From assembly GCF_009014635.1 (NCBI RefSeq), contig NZ_BKCF01000001.1, positions 558,001 through 622,000 on the forward strand: 64,000 nucleotides of DNA, written 5' to 3'. This document shows, piece by piece, positions 17,487-25,932 of the stretch. The first letter of the stretch is position 1. Each line of letters opens with the position of its first letter. The stretch is from Patiriisocius marinistellae. Its GTDB lineage: Bacteria; Bacteroidota; Bacteroidia; Flavobacteriales; Flavobacteriaceae. A program made the position numbers and the translations under genes. The notes below the pieces were generated by a model. It had not been told where the DNA came from and ran no database searches. It was given only the letters and a program-made list of their open reading frames with translations.

Positions 17487-18154
17487 ATTGCAATGGTTTT
17501 TAAAACTAAGTCTGTATAAAAATTGACTATAGTATTTTTGTCATCTTCAGCATCTGTAAGCGCTGGTAAATGTTGACTAAAATAGCGCTGGTGGTGTGCT
17601 CCTTCTATAACTGTAGATATAAGCATATGAGGAAAAGCAAACGTAGGATTTACCTCAATGACCATATCACTTATACGCTGCACCACTCTTTTGTATGTTT
17701 TGTAATATCCCTTCTCATTTTCTTGATCAACATCTTTAGTATGATATGCCTTTGAGGATTCAGCGATAATAATTTTATTTAAAAGGATTTCATTGATGTA
17801 TGAAAACGAATTGTCCTCTTCTACCTTATTAGTTATAAGTGCTATTGCTTTTCTCAGTTTTTCTGTAGATGAAGGCACATTTAATGTTGAAAAAACTAAT
17901 TTATATTCAATCCAGCTCCAGTACCAGCTGGTTAAATAAACTAAAAGTGCATGCTTGCTTTCAAAGTAACGATATACCGAACTTTCATTAGAGCCTATTG
18001 CTGTACCAAGTTTTTTAAAAGTAAAGCTTTCAAAACCTAACGTGTCCATCATTAAAATACTATGAGACACAATCTTACGTCCAAGCTCAGAAGACTCTGG
18101 GTTCTTGGTGTAAAGTGCTGGATCAATTGTGATATTTACTTGTAGGTTTTTCAT
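17483..18154 (-). CDS. TetR-like transcriptional regulator of the carbon-uptake operon
   Basis: The 223 residues contain a TetR-type helix-turn-helix near residues 25-70 (MDTLGFESFTFKKLGTAIGSNESSVYRYFESKHALLVYL) and an all-helical ligand domain. It is the first gene of the minus-strand group leading to the small protein, SulP and carbonic anhydrase. A perfect 10-1-10 palindrome overlaps its -7 box, so it probably represses its own operon. The ligand is unknown; the Tyr/Phe-rich C-terminal domain does not match a known subfamily by eye. Confidence 0.88.
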   Translation of the reverse strand: MKNLQVNITIDPALYTKNPESSELGRKIVSHSILMMDTLGFESFTFKKLGTAIGSNESSVYRYFESKHALLVYLTSWYWSWIEYKLVFSTLNVPSSTEKLRKAIALITNKVEEDNSFSYINEILLNKIIIAESSKAYHTKDVDQENEKGYYKTYKRVVQRISDMVIEVNPTFAFPHMLISTVIEGAHHQRYFSQHLPALTDAEDDKNTIVNFYTDLVLKTIAI

Positions 18155-18164
18155 TTTACGAAGG

Positions 18165-18189
18165 CAAATATAATAGTAATACTATTATA
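18165..18189 (-). promoter_or_regulatory. promoter and palindromic operator of the TetR/SulP/CA operon
   Basis: The arms TATAATAGTA and TACTATTATA form a perfect palindrome around one central A (18169-18189). On the minus strand it overlaps the -7 box TATATTTG (18165-18172), 11 bases before the TetR ATG. A repressor bound here would block the promoter. Confidence 0.75.
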
Positions 18190-18266
18190 AATTAAATGTT
18201 TAACATTTTTTTAAAATAAACTTTTTTTTCGCTTCGGAAATGTGACTACAATTTTACAATCGTTAT

Positions 18267-18836
18267 TTAATTTGCAGTCTCTTCTTCAATTGTAGGAGTT
18301 GTCTCAATTGGCTCGTCTTCATCCTCTTCATTTTCCTCTTTATAGGTCTCCACTTCCTTTAAAATATGTGGAAGCATAAGAGGTGCGATTGAAGCAACAG
18401 GCTCATATAAAATAGAATCTGCTTTTTTCTCTTCTGAAATAACAAACCCACTTGCTGCCGTCGATGCATTTATAAACATAAACAACACCGAAATTATAAA
18501 TGCAAACTTTATAGCATTAAACAATCCACCTAAAAGCTTGTTTAAAAAACCTAAAGCAGCAAAATCTGCGACTTTTGTTAAAAGCTTTCCTGCTATACTT
18601 ATTGCAACTAGAATAACAAGAAATGTAATAGCAAAAGCAGCTAACTGAATTGTTTGTTCATTCCAGTCTACATTATTAGCTAAATAATCAGCCGCATATC
18701 CCGAAAAATACATTGCCCCATAAACACCCAGAATTAATCCTAATAAAGATGCCAAGGTGGAGAAAAGCCCTTGCGATAGCCCTCTGTAAAAAGCGTAGAT
18801 TAAAATAATTCCTAGAATAATATCTATTATACTCAT
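18267..18836 (-). CDS. CvpA family membrane protein
   Basis: The 189 residues begin with the CvpA pattern (IIDIILGIILIYAFYRGLSQGLFSTLASLLGLILGVYGAMYFSG) and have four hydrophobic helices, then an acidic tail (ETYKEENEEDEDEPIETTPTIEEE). CvpA proteins are inner-membrane proteins first tied to colicin V production and later to envelope and bile-salt stress; the molecular role is not settled. The gene is transcribed away from the conserved small gene and pheS. Confidence 0.9.
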   Translation of the reverse strand: MSIIDIILGIILIYAFYRGLSQGLFSTLASLLGLILGVYGAMYFSGYAADYLANNVDWNEQTIQLAAFAITFLVILVAISIAGKLLTKVADFAALGFLNKLLGGLFNAIKFAFIISVLFMFINASTAASGFVISEEKKADSILYEPVASIAPLMLPHILKEVETYKEENEEDEDEPIETTPTIEEETAN

Positions 18837-18922
18837 GCTGAAAGTCTAAGGTTGAGCTGTAAATATACAATAATCGTGTTTTGTTAACACTGCTAAAGTT
18901 TCCACGTGCTATTAAAGTTTGC

Positions 18923-18930
18923 TAACTTTG
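18923..18930 (+). promoter_or_regulatory. -7 box before the small gene at 18935
   Basis: TAACTTTG matches TAnnTTTG and lies only 4 bases before the ATG at 18935, so the transcript would be nearly leaderless. No TTG is seen at the -33 position. Confidence 0.5.
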
Positions 18931-18934
18931 CGCC

Positions 18935-19291
18935 ATGGCAAGAGATGAACAATTAAAGCAGCGTTGGGAGGCAGTAGTCACTACTTTGAGCAATAAATTT
19001 GCTGACGGTGACAAACTGGACCTAGATGCAATTATTTATTTAGTTGGTGTGCAGGAATTAGGACAACTTCATAAAAAGTTTAAAAAGGATGAAAAGCTCA
19101 ATTTAATGCATATTGCTATTTGCAGGTTGCTAGAGCCTTTTGGATATTACGAATTTGAATATTTTGACGATGCGGGTTGGCCTCATTACAAAATACTTGA
19201 GCAACTGCCATCATTAAAAGCAGGAGAACAAAGCATATTGATGAAAGATGCAATTGTAAATTATTTTTTAGAGAAAAAAGTGATTGACTAA
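18935..19291 (+). CDS. conserved flavobacterial protein of unknown function
   Basis: A 118-residue soluble protein, mostly helical by appearance (RDEQLKQRWEAVVTTLSNKFADG, ELGQLHKKFKKDEKLNLMHIAICRLLEPFGYYEFEYFDDAGWPHY). No signal peptide or membrane segment is present. I do not recognise a characterised domain. Similar small proteins are found beside pheS in related bacteria as far as I recall, but a functional link is unproven. It lies 111 bases upstream of the PheS start on the same strand. Confidence 0.85.
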   Translation: MARDEQLKQRWEAVVTTLSNKFADGDKLDLDAIIYLVGVQELGQLHKKFKKDEKLNLMHIAICRLLEPFGYYEFEYFDDAGWPHYKILEQLPSLKAGEQSILMKDAIVNYFLEKKVID

Positions 19292-19346
19292 TATTTCAGA
19301 AGAGAAATTCTAAATTTTAAAGTGGGCAGATGTTACTGAGTTTCTG

Positions 19347-19402
19347 TAATTTTGCCACCTCAACTAAAATACTGCGTCACTCATAGTGAGCGTAGCCGTA
19401 CC
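19347..19402 (+). promoter_or_regulatory. pheS promoter box and hairpin leader
   Basis: TAATTTTG (19347-19354) fits TAnnTTTG. Between it and the ATG lies TCACT-CAT-AGTGA (19377-19389), a small hairpin, in a GC-richer stretch (GCGTCACTCATAGTGAGCGT) that resembles dispersed repeats common in flavobacterial genomes. No Phe-rich leader peptide was found. Confidence 0.4.
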
Positions 19403-20422
19403 ATGATAGACAAGATTAAAGAACATATTGCACAAGTTGAAGCTTTTACCGCAGCGACAAAAGAAGAAGTTGAAGATTTCCGAATCAAATATTTAGGAAG
19501 TAAAGGACTTTTAAAAGAGTTTTTTAGCGAATTTAAAAATGTTGCAAATGACCAGAAAAAAGAGTTTGGTCAAGTAGTTAATACACTAAAGAACGCTGCG
19601 CAGGAAAAGGTAGATATTTTAAAAGATACCCTTGAAAACAAAGAAGAAAGTAAAGGTGTTTATGGAGATTTATCGCGCCCAGGGGCATCTATTGAGTTGG
19701 GTTCTCGTCACCCTATTTCAATTGTAAAAAATAAGATTACTGAGGTATTTTCAAACATAGGTTTTAATGTGAGTGAAGGTCCAGAAATTGAAGATGACTG
19801 GCATAATTTTACAGCATTAAATTTACCAGAATATCACCCAGCACGTGATATGCAGGATACGTTTTTTATTCAAACAGACCCAGATGTTTTATTGCGCACG
19901 CACACCTCGTCTGTCCAAGTACGGTACATGGAAAATAACCAACCACCTATACGTACAATTTCGCCAGGACGTGTGTATCGTAATGAAGCTATTAGCGCAA
20001 GAGCACATTGCTTTTTCCATCAAGTAGAAGGATTATACGTTGATAAAGGAGTGAGTTTTGCAGATTTAAAGCAAACACTACAGTATTTTACTACTGAAAT
20101 GTTTGGCAAATCAAAAATACGCCTGCGTCCATCATATTTTCCATTTACCGAACCTAGTGCAGAAGTAGATGTATATTGGGGGTTAGAAACTGAAATAGAC
20201 CATAAAATAACCAAAGGTACAGGCTGGTTAGAAATCATGGGCTGTGGTATGGTTGACCCTAATGTATTAAAAAATTGTGGTATCGACCCAGAGATTTATA
20301 GCGGCTTCGCTTTTGGGATGGGTATAGATCGTATTGCAATGTTATTAAATCAGATTCCAGATATTAGAATGATGAGTGAAAATGATGTACGTTTCTTAGA
20401 GCAATTTAAGAGTACTTACTAA
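19403..20422 (+). CDS. pheS: phenylalanyl-tRNA synthetase alpha subunit
   Basis: A class II synthetase subunit of 339 residues, the normal size, starting at ATG 19403 (MIDKIKEHIAQVEAFTAATKEEVEDFRIKYLGSKG); an in-frame TTG at 19352 would add 17 residues encoded by repeat-like DNA and is rejected. The N-terminal coiled coil (residues 1-90) binds tRNA-Phe. Class II motifs are clear: HPISIVKNKI, PVY-type motif 2 (SPGRVYRNEAISARAH), FPFTEPSAEVDV and motif 3 (GFAFGMGIDRIAML). It forms an alpha2-beta2 enzyme with PheT, which is not in this window. Confidence 0.97.
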   Translation: MIDKIKEHIAQVEAFTAATKEEVEDFRIKYLGSKGLLKEFFSEFKNVANDQKKEFGQVVNTLKNAAQEKVDILKDTLENKEESKGVYGDLSRPGASIELGSRHPISIVKNKITEVFSNIGFNVSEGPEIEDDWHNFTALNLPEYHPARDMQDTFFIQTDPDVLLRTHTSSVQVRYMENNQPPIRTISPGRVYRNEAISARAHCFFHQVEGLYVDKGVSFADLKQTLQYFTTEMFGKSKIRLRPSYFPFTEPSAEVDVYWGLETEIDHKITKGTGWLEIMGCGMVDPNVLKNCGIDPEIYSGFAFGMGIDRIAMLLNQIPDIRMMSENDVRFLEQFKSTY

Positions 20423-20469
20423 TACAATCACTTTAATTTTATCATATTTCCAAAGCAGTTGTTAGTGTT

Positions 20470-20865
20470 ATGAGAAAAGATATTGAAATTCCAGAGGTGA
20501 AAGATGTTTACATCGCCGCAGTATATGAATTTAACGATGATTATAATGTGCATGATTGGAATATTTATATGATTAACGATGGTAGTACCCCTATTGAGAC
20601 AGTGCTTATTGTTGCTCAGGGTTATAATGAAAAGAAAATGACCTCGCCTATGCGTAAGACAATTAAAATTGTTCCCGCAAAAGGATTTGCAAAAATTGAG
20701 TTTATTGATGAAAGTGTTTTTGTGCTAGATAACTTCTTTACAATTACCTTTTTTAGGGAAGATAAAATGTATGATAAGCGGTATGAAATTCCGCGTAATT
20801 CTATTATGCAAGACAATACTGTTGATCTTCCAGTGATGCCTAACAAAGGTGTACTCGCCAGATAA
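20470..20865 (+). CDS. conserved flavobacterial protein of unknown function
   Basis: A 131-residue protein without signal peptide, rich in beta strands (DVYIAAVYEFNDDYNVHDWNIYMIND, ETVLIVAQGYNEKKMTSPMRKTIKIVPAKGFAKIEF). I do not recognise a characterised domain. It follows pheS by 47 bases on the same strand and may share its transcript. The gene uses good codons and a normal start, and the protein looks folded, so it is a real gene of unknown role. Confidence 0.85.
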   Translation: MRKDIEIPEVKDVYIAAVYEFNDDYNVHDWNIYMINDGSTPIETVLIVAQGYNEKKMTSPMRKTIKIVPAKGFAKIEFIDESVFVLDNFFTITFFREDKMYDKRYEIPRNSIMQDNTVDLPVMPNKGVLAR

Positions 20866-21054
20866 TACCCGTTCATTTATAAATACCGCGTTGTTTTTTT
20901 AGTTATAAGTAACTGAAAAACAGATATGTACTATGTTTTATTCCTAGAATATGGTTTTCTCATCTTTTGAGGTGGTAAAGAATGGCTACCTTTATAATGT
21001 ATGAAATAGCAAGTCAAACTATTTAATATATTTTAACAACTAACCTACCATTAT

Positions 21055-22722
21055 TTGAGACTGTTCTACACCATTCTTTTGTCTATTAGCTGCACATTTA
21101 TCTATGCGCAAGAATATAGTGATGCATATTTGGCATCTAAAAGTGATGACTATTTAGGACTTCTTTTTGACATAAAAGCAAAAGATACAATTACTGCAAT
21201 TCAAATTGCACGTGTAACAATCGAACGCTCAAAAAAGAAAAATGATTTTACTCAAATTGCAATTGGGTATGAGCAAATGGCACGAGTTTCTGAGATTCCC
21301 AAGGCGCTTCAATATTTAGATAGTGTTACCCATTATGCTATTAATAGTGATCATATAGATTTTCCTGCAATAGGGTATTTATATAAGTCTTACTTTCAGT
21401 ACATTAATCAAGATTATGATGCGAGTTTAAAAAATGGGATTTTAGGATATCAATCTGCCAAAAAGAAAGGTAACACTGAGCAAAAAATTGCGGCTCTAAA
21501 TATTATATCTGGGATTAATAGGCTTTGGGGAAATTTTCAAAAAAGTCTTGATACAGATTTCTTGGCCTTAAAATTATCTGAACAGTTGCCAATTACAGAA
21601 GTTTCAAACTCAAACTACTTAAATACTTTAAAAGGAATAGGGTCAAGCTATTCAAAACTATTTGAACCTGAAGAGGCATTACATTACTATCAATTAGGGA
21701 TTAAAAAATCACTTGCTGTTGGGGATAGCATTATGTACTATGACTTTGTTTCAAAAACTGCGGGACCACTTATTTTACAGCAACGAATGCGCTCTGCTAA
21801 AGATAGTTTGCTAAAAGGAGATAGTTATAGAGAGTACTTTGATAGCAATTATATTTATAATTATCATTATGAGTTGGCACAAATTTACTTTGGACAAAGT
21901 GCAGATGACTATGGCGTTAGAGCGCTAGAGAAAATAGATAAGCTATATGAAGAAAATAATAAGTTATTTCCAGAATTACCCAAGGTTTATACACTACTAA
22001 TTTCTCATTCTGAAAAACAGGGAAATAAAGAAAAACAATTAGATTACCTCTACAAACTTAATAACGTTACAAAACAAATAAATACTAGACAGGCAAAAAT
22101 AAAAAGCCGAACCAATGAAGAATATATTATTCCACAATTAGTAGAGGATAAGGAAGATATGATAGATTTGTTAGAGAATGAGAATAAAAGTTCGGCTAAT
22201 AAAACTCTTTTAGTAATTGGGTTATTAATAGTTAGCTTGTTATTAATGGGTTATTATTTTAATAGACAATGGGTTTATAAAAAGAGATTTCAAAAATTAA
22301 TTGTAGTTAATGAAAAAAAGAAAACTATTAGAGCTACAACATCATCAAAGCAAGAAATTTCTGCCGAAACTATTGAGGATATTTTGATGCATCTTAAAAC
22401 CTTTGAAACCAAGAAAAACTTTACATCATCAAGCCTTACATTAAATAAAGTTGCAAAATCGTTTGGCACAAACTCTACCTACCTCTCTAAAGTAATTAAC
22501 TTAAAAAAAGACAAGAATTTTTCTCAATATTTAAACGATTTGCGTGTAGAATATGCAATGGAAGAATTAAATGACAACCCAAAATTTAGAAAATATACAA
22601 TTAAAGCAATCGCTCAAGAAAGCGGTTTTAAAAGCGGAGAGTCATTTTCAAAAGCCTTCTATAAAAAATATAAAATTTATCCAAGTTATTATTTAAAACA
22701 ACTAATGGCAAAAGAGTCTTAG
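21055..22722 (+). CDS. membrane-bound TPR regulator with AraC-type DNA-binding domain
   Basis: The 555-residue protein starts at TTG (no upstream ATG), giving the signal peptide RLFYTILLSISCTFIYAQ. Residues 25-370 are tetratricopeptide repeats in the periplasm, one membrane helix lies near 384-403 (LLVIGLLIVSLLLMGYYF), and the end is an AraC-type helix-turn-helix (LTLNKVAKSFGTNSTYLSKVI, YTIKAIAQESGFKSGESFSKAFYKK). Such one-component regulators are common in Flavobacteriia and sense extracytoplasmic signals. Targets are unknown. The stop overlaps that of the convergent gpsA by 4 bases. Confidence 0.88.
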   Translation: MRLFYTILLSISCTFIYAQEYSDAYLASKSDDYLGLLFDIKAKDTITAIQIARVTIERSKKKNDFTQIAIGYEQMARVSEIPKALQYLDSVTHYAINSDHIDFPAIGYLYKSYFQYINQDYDASLKNGILGYQSAKKKGNTEQKIAALNIISGINRLWGNFQKSLDTDFLALKLSEQLPITEVSNSNYLNTLKGIGSSYSKLFEPEEALHYYQLGIKKSLAVGDSIMYYDFVSKTAGPLILQQRMRSAKDSLLKGDSYREYFDSNYIYNYHYELAQIYFGQSADDYGVRALEKIDKLYEENNKLFPELPKVYTLLISHSEKQGNKEKQLDYLYKLNNVTKQINTRQAKIKSRTNEEYIIPQLVEDKEDMIDLLENENKSSANKTLLVIGLLIVSLLLMGYYFNRQWVYKKRFQKLIVVNEKKKTIRATTSSKQEISAETIEDILMHLKTFETKKNFTSSSLTLNKVAKSFGTNSTYLSKVINLKKDKNFSQYLNDLRVEYAMEELNDNPKFRKYTIKAIAQESGFKSGESFSKAFYKKYKIYPSYYLKQLMAKES

Positions 22723-23723
22723 TTCAACTTCTCTGTTAACTTCGCCATCACTTTTTTAGGATTCTTATCCTCGTAAAGGATTTCATAAATAGCATTAATT
22801 ATTGGTGTTTTTGCTTTCTTTTTACCTTTGTCCTGGTTGAGTTTATATGCGCTTTTTGTTGCATAATAGCCTTCTGCAACCATGCTCATTTCCATTTGTG
22901 CACTCTTAACAGTATAACCTTTGCCTATCATATTTCCAAACATTCTATTACGGCTAAAAACAGAATATCCCGTCACTAATAAATCGCCCAAGTAAGCAGA
23001 GTCATTAATATCCCTTTTCATTTTATGCACTTTTTTTACGTAACGTTTCATCTCTCTAATGGCATTGCTCATTAATACACTTTGAAAGTTATCACCATAG
23101 CCCAATCCATGTGCAATACCAGCTGCAATAGCATAAATATTTTTAAGCATAGCAGCATATTCAGTCCCCATTACATCATCACTAGTTGTACATTTTATAT
23201 AGTCGCAGCTTAAATTATTGCCAACTAACATTGCTTTTTCATTATCCGCACAGGCAATTGTCAAGTATGAAAGTCGCTCTAAGGCAACCTCTTCTGCGTG
23301 GCAAGGGCCAGAAATTACCCCTATATCATTAAAAGGCACATCATAATGTGTGAAAAAATGGTCACCAACAATGAGACTAGTTTCTGGGACAATCCCTTTA
23401 ATAGCTGAAAACACTGTCTTGCCTTTTAGAGGCTCAGTTAAATTTTTTAACTCGGTATATAGAAAAGCAGATGGGATTACAAATATTAAAACATCTGCAT
23501 AGCGTACTATTTCATTAATATCATTGCTGAGCATTAATTGAGAAGGTTTAAACTCTACAGAGCTTAGATAATTAGGGTTATGTTCCTCCTTTTTTAAGTG
23601 CTCAATAGCATACACACTGCGCATGTACCAACCCACAGTATCAAGATTTTCACAGAGCATTTTAACAATTGCAGTAGCCCAGCTTCCGCCACCAAGGACG
23701 GCAAATTTTGGTGTTTCTTTCAT
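22719..23723 (-). CDS. gpsA: NAD(P)-dependent glycerol-3-phosphate dehydrogenase
   Basis: The 334-residue enzyme reduces dihydroxyacetone phosphate to sn-glycerol 3-phosphate for phospholipid synthesis. The dinucleotide-binding GGGSWATA (residues 8-15) and the catalytic region (GTEYAAMLKNIYAIAAGIAHGLGYGDN, with active-site Lys) are clear. YLGDLLVTGYSVFSRNRMFG and EGYYATKSAYKL match the C-terminal helical domain. It is a single minus-strand gene, convergent with the TPR regulator. Confidence 0.96.
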   Translation of the reverse strand: MKETPKFAVLGGGSWATAIVKMLCENLDTVGWYMRSVYAIEHLKKEEHNPNYLSSVEFKPSQLMLSNDINEIVRYADVLIFVIPSAFLYTELKNLTEPLKGKTVFSAIKGIVPETSLIVGDHFFTHYDVPFNDIGVISGPCHAEEVALERLSYLTIACADNEKAMLVGNNLSCDYIKCTTSDDVMGTEYAAMLKNIYAIAAGIAHGLGYGDNFQSVLMSNAIREMKRYVKKVHKMKRDINDSAYLGDLLVTGYSVFSRNRMFGNMIGKGYTVKSAQMEMSMVAEGYYATKSAYKLNQDKGKKKAKTPIINAIYEILYEDKNPKKVMAKLTEKLN

Positions 23724-23955
23724 ATATAATAGCCCGCAAATGCGGTGAGATTTAGCTTAGATTATTTTAATAACCTAAAAGTAAAAATAGGGAAAAGATT
23801 TCAAATGAATTTAATGATTAAACAGTGGTTGTGTCTTCTAAATAAATAATATTTCCGAAGTTATAAAACATTTTTTTCTTCGGAAATGTTAGCCATTATT
23901 AAAATTTCCGAAGCAAATAAGTTACATATCTTGTTGTAAATAAGAGGTTTAAAAC

Positions 23956-23975
23956 TTTGGCACGCTTTATGGAAT
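23956..23975 (+). promoter_or_regulatory. possible sigma-54 promoter before the lipoprotein gene
   Basis: TTTGGCACG (23956-23964) matches the sigma-54 -24 element TTGGCACG, and ATGGAA (23969-23974) sits near the -12 position, where TTGCA or TTGAA is expected. It lies about 35 bases before the ATG at 24007. The -12 part is imperfect and no TAnnTTTG box is seen nearby. Confidence 0.4.
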
Positions 23976-24006
23976 TTAGAAATCAATAACTTTAAAAGGC
24001 TAAGTT

Positions 24007-24951
24007 ATGAAAACGACAAAACTATTTTTAATGATGAGTATGGTAGCCCTGTTTTTTACCTCTTGTTATACCGAAACCGTGATTGTAGAAGATACAATAG
24101 TTGACCCTGTACCTCAAGTAACTTTAGCTCATTTATTATCAGACTATGAATTGTGGTATGTGGATGTAAATAAAAGTAATAGTAATGGAGAAATTCCATT
24201 TATGCAAATTGCGTTTACATTATCGTTTGAAAATGGCACACTTTACGCGAATAATAATTTAGTGGGCATTGGAGACCAAGGATATGGGTTAGGAATTGAT
24301 GTAGGTTATTACCATACTAGTGGCTTTGATTTAAATATTACGCACGATCTTGATGGATTTAATCGCTTTGAGGTAACGCAATTAGCATATAATAAGTTAG
24401 AACTTTACAATAGAACTACAGGTGTGTATTTTACACTTATAGGCGCTCAAAGAGACACTTTTGACTACAACGCATTGTTCTATGATAACATACATTATTT
24501 TGTGCAAGAATATGTAACGTGGGAAAAGACATTTACAAGCCAACAAGGAGCAATTAATGAGTTTGACAATGAAAACTTTGTAGCTTTCTTACCAGGCGGT
24601 GGTGACGGAAATTTTCAAAGTAGCCAAGATAATAATGGTACAAACCCAAATAACATTTATTATGACTATACGGGCATATATAATGTGGATGATGTTAACA
24701 ATAATCGTTACTTGAAATTCTTAACATTAGATTATGATTTCTTAGGCAATGAATATTTTGAAATGAGCGTTATCGATGACAGAACTATTTCTTTGTACCA
24801 TCCAAATAGTCGCACGACTTATGAGTTTACAGGAAGAGGATACATACAGTTTAAGAATCAAGATGGTTTTGAAAAAGGAGAAGAAAGAGGAAAGCTGCGT
24901 TTATCTAAAGAGCAAATAGAGAAGCAAATGGTGAAAATTAGCACCTTATAA
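24007..24951 (+). CDS. lipoprotein of unknown function
   Basis: A 314-residue lipoprotein: the signal sequence ends VALFFTSC with Cys20. The mature part has repeated beta-rich segments with many Tyr, Asn and Asp residues (GDQGYGLGIDVGYYHTSGFDLNITHD, YYDYTGIYNVDDVNNNRYL) and a charged tail (GFEKGEERGKLRLSKEQIEKQ). I recognise the general type as a flavobacterial nonpolymorphic lipoprotein but no named family. A possible sigma-54 promoter precedes it and a strong terminator follows. Confidence 0.85.
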   Translation: MKTTKLFLMMSMVALFFTSCYTETVIVEDTIVDPVPQVTLAHLLSDYELWYVDVNKSNSNGEIPFMQIAFTLSFENGTLYANNNLVGIGDQGYGLGIDVGYYHTSGFDLNITHDLDGFNRFEVTQLAYNKLELYNRTTGVYFTLIGAQRDTFDYNALFYDNIHYFVQEYVTWEKTFTSQQGAINEFDNENFVAFLPGGGDGNFQSSQDNNGTNPNNIYYDYTGIYNVDDVNNNRYLKFLTLDYDFLGNEYFEMSVIDDRTISLYHPNSRTTYEFTGRGYIQFKNQDGFEKGEERGKLRLSKEQIEKQMVKISTL

Positions 24952-24979
24952 AATACAACGATTTTTGGTTGGTTAGTAG

Positions 24980-25019
24980 CCGCCTCAATTACTCAACTGA
25001 GTAATTGGGGCGGTGTTTT
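24980..25019 (+). terminator. terminator after the lipoprotein gene
   Basis: A 16-bp stem with one wobble pair (CCGCCTCAATTACTCA / TGAGTAATTGGGGCGG) is followed by TGTTTTTTT. It lies 28 bases after the stop at 24951, and its T-run touches the convergent gene at 25028. Confidence 0.88.
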
Positions 25020-25027
25020 TTTATAGT

Positions 25028-25924
25028 CTATTCTCCTGCATTTTTTATAAACCAATTTTTAATGTCATCGAGGTTAAAGATTAAACCTATTCTAAAACTG
25101 GTATAATCATTATATGCTATTCCTTGTTGAAAACGACCTTCAAAATTTATTAGTCCATTAAAGTTTGTGCGAATTGTAGTTCTAAATGCATTATAACGAT
25201 CGCCATTATTTATATAACCTCGATAGCCTGCAAGCTCATTGTTAAAAATCCATTTGTTTACTTGGTATTGCATTCCTACTCCATAAGAAAAAGCATCATT
25301 TTGTCTGTAAACAGTTGTTCGGTTTGTTTGAAAAACGAAGAGTCCGGTTTGGGCATATAGCTTAATTAATGATTTGTTCTTTTTCAAAATTGTTTTTCCA
25401 AGGGACAAATCAAAAAGATAGCCCGGAGAATCTGTGTATCTAGCAAATTCTAGATTAGTTCCAGATGCAGTTTTAATACCAATATTTAATAGTACATCTG
25501 GCAAGTATACTTTGTCCTTGAGTATCTGTATTTGTGTCTCTATATAAATATCTCCTCCAGCAGTACCCTTTAATCCATCTTCTTTGATATTACGTTCTTC
25601 TTTGACTTCTTGGGATAGTTTAAAACGTTCATAGGGTACAACAAACATTCTAAAACCTACTCTATCTTTAATAATAGGAACATCAAGTTGTAAGTATGCG
25701 TTGTGAGTTTTATCACCTTCAGACGTTTGGCTTTCATAAGCTGTTCTTAAAAGAATATGATTATTAACCCCTCCCATTCTTAATTCTGGAATGGGGAGTG
25801 CATTAGGCCCTAACCTCGCTGGGGAAATATCAATGTTTTGTTGTCCAGAAGATATGGTAATTGAAACTAAAAATATAATTAGCGAAAAAAAGAAGTTATA
25901 GGTTTTTAGCTTATTAAATTTCAT
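25028..25924 (-). CDS. putative outer-membrane beta-barrel protein
   Basis: A 298-residue exported protein (signal peptide ending SSGQ) whose mature part shows alternating hydrophobic strands typical of outer-membrane barrels (HNAYLQLDVPIIKDRVGFRMFVVPYERF, SFRIGLIFNLDDIKNWFIK). It begins with QNIDISPARLGPNALPIPEL. No specific family recognised. It lies 8 bases after nadD on the same strand and may be the last gene of the yicC-gmk-nadD operon. Confidence 0.8.
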   Translation of the reverse strand: MKFNKLKTYNFFFSLIIFLVSITISSGQQNIDISPARLGPNALPIPELRMGGVNNHILLRTAYESQTSEGDKTHNAYLQLDVPIIKDRVGFRMFVVPYERFKLSQEVKEERNIKEDGLKGTAGGDIYIETQIQILKDKVYLPDVLLNIGIKTASGTNLEFARYTDSPGYLFDLSLGKTILKKNKSLIKLYAQTGLFVFQTNRTTVYRQNDAFSYGVGMQYQVNKWIFNNELAGYRGYINNGDRYNAFRTTIRTNFNGLINFEGRFQQGIAYNDYTSFRIGLIFNLDDIKNWFIKNAGE

Positions 25925-25932
25925 ACGGTAAA

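Noticed and set aside
19352-19402. Longer PheS start at TTG 19352
   Set aside because: It would add 17 residues encoded by a repeat-like hairpin segment and overlap the promoter box; ATG 19403 gives the normal PheS length.
23851-23887. Inverted ATTTCCGAAG pairs as terminators
   Set aside because: Two of the three pairs lie between divergent gene starts, where a terminator would serve no gene end.
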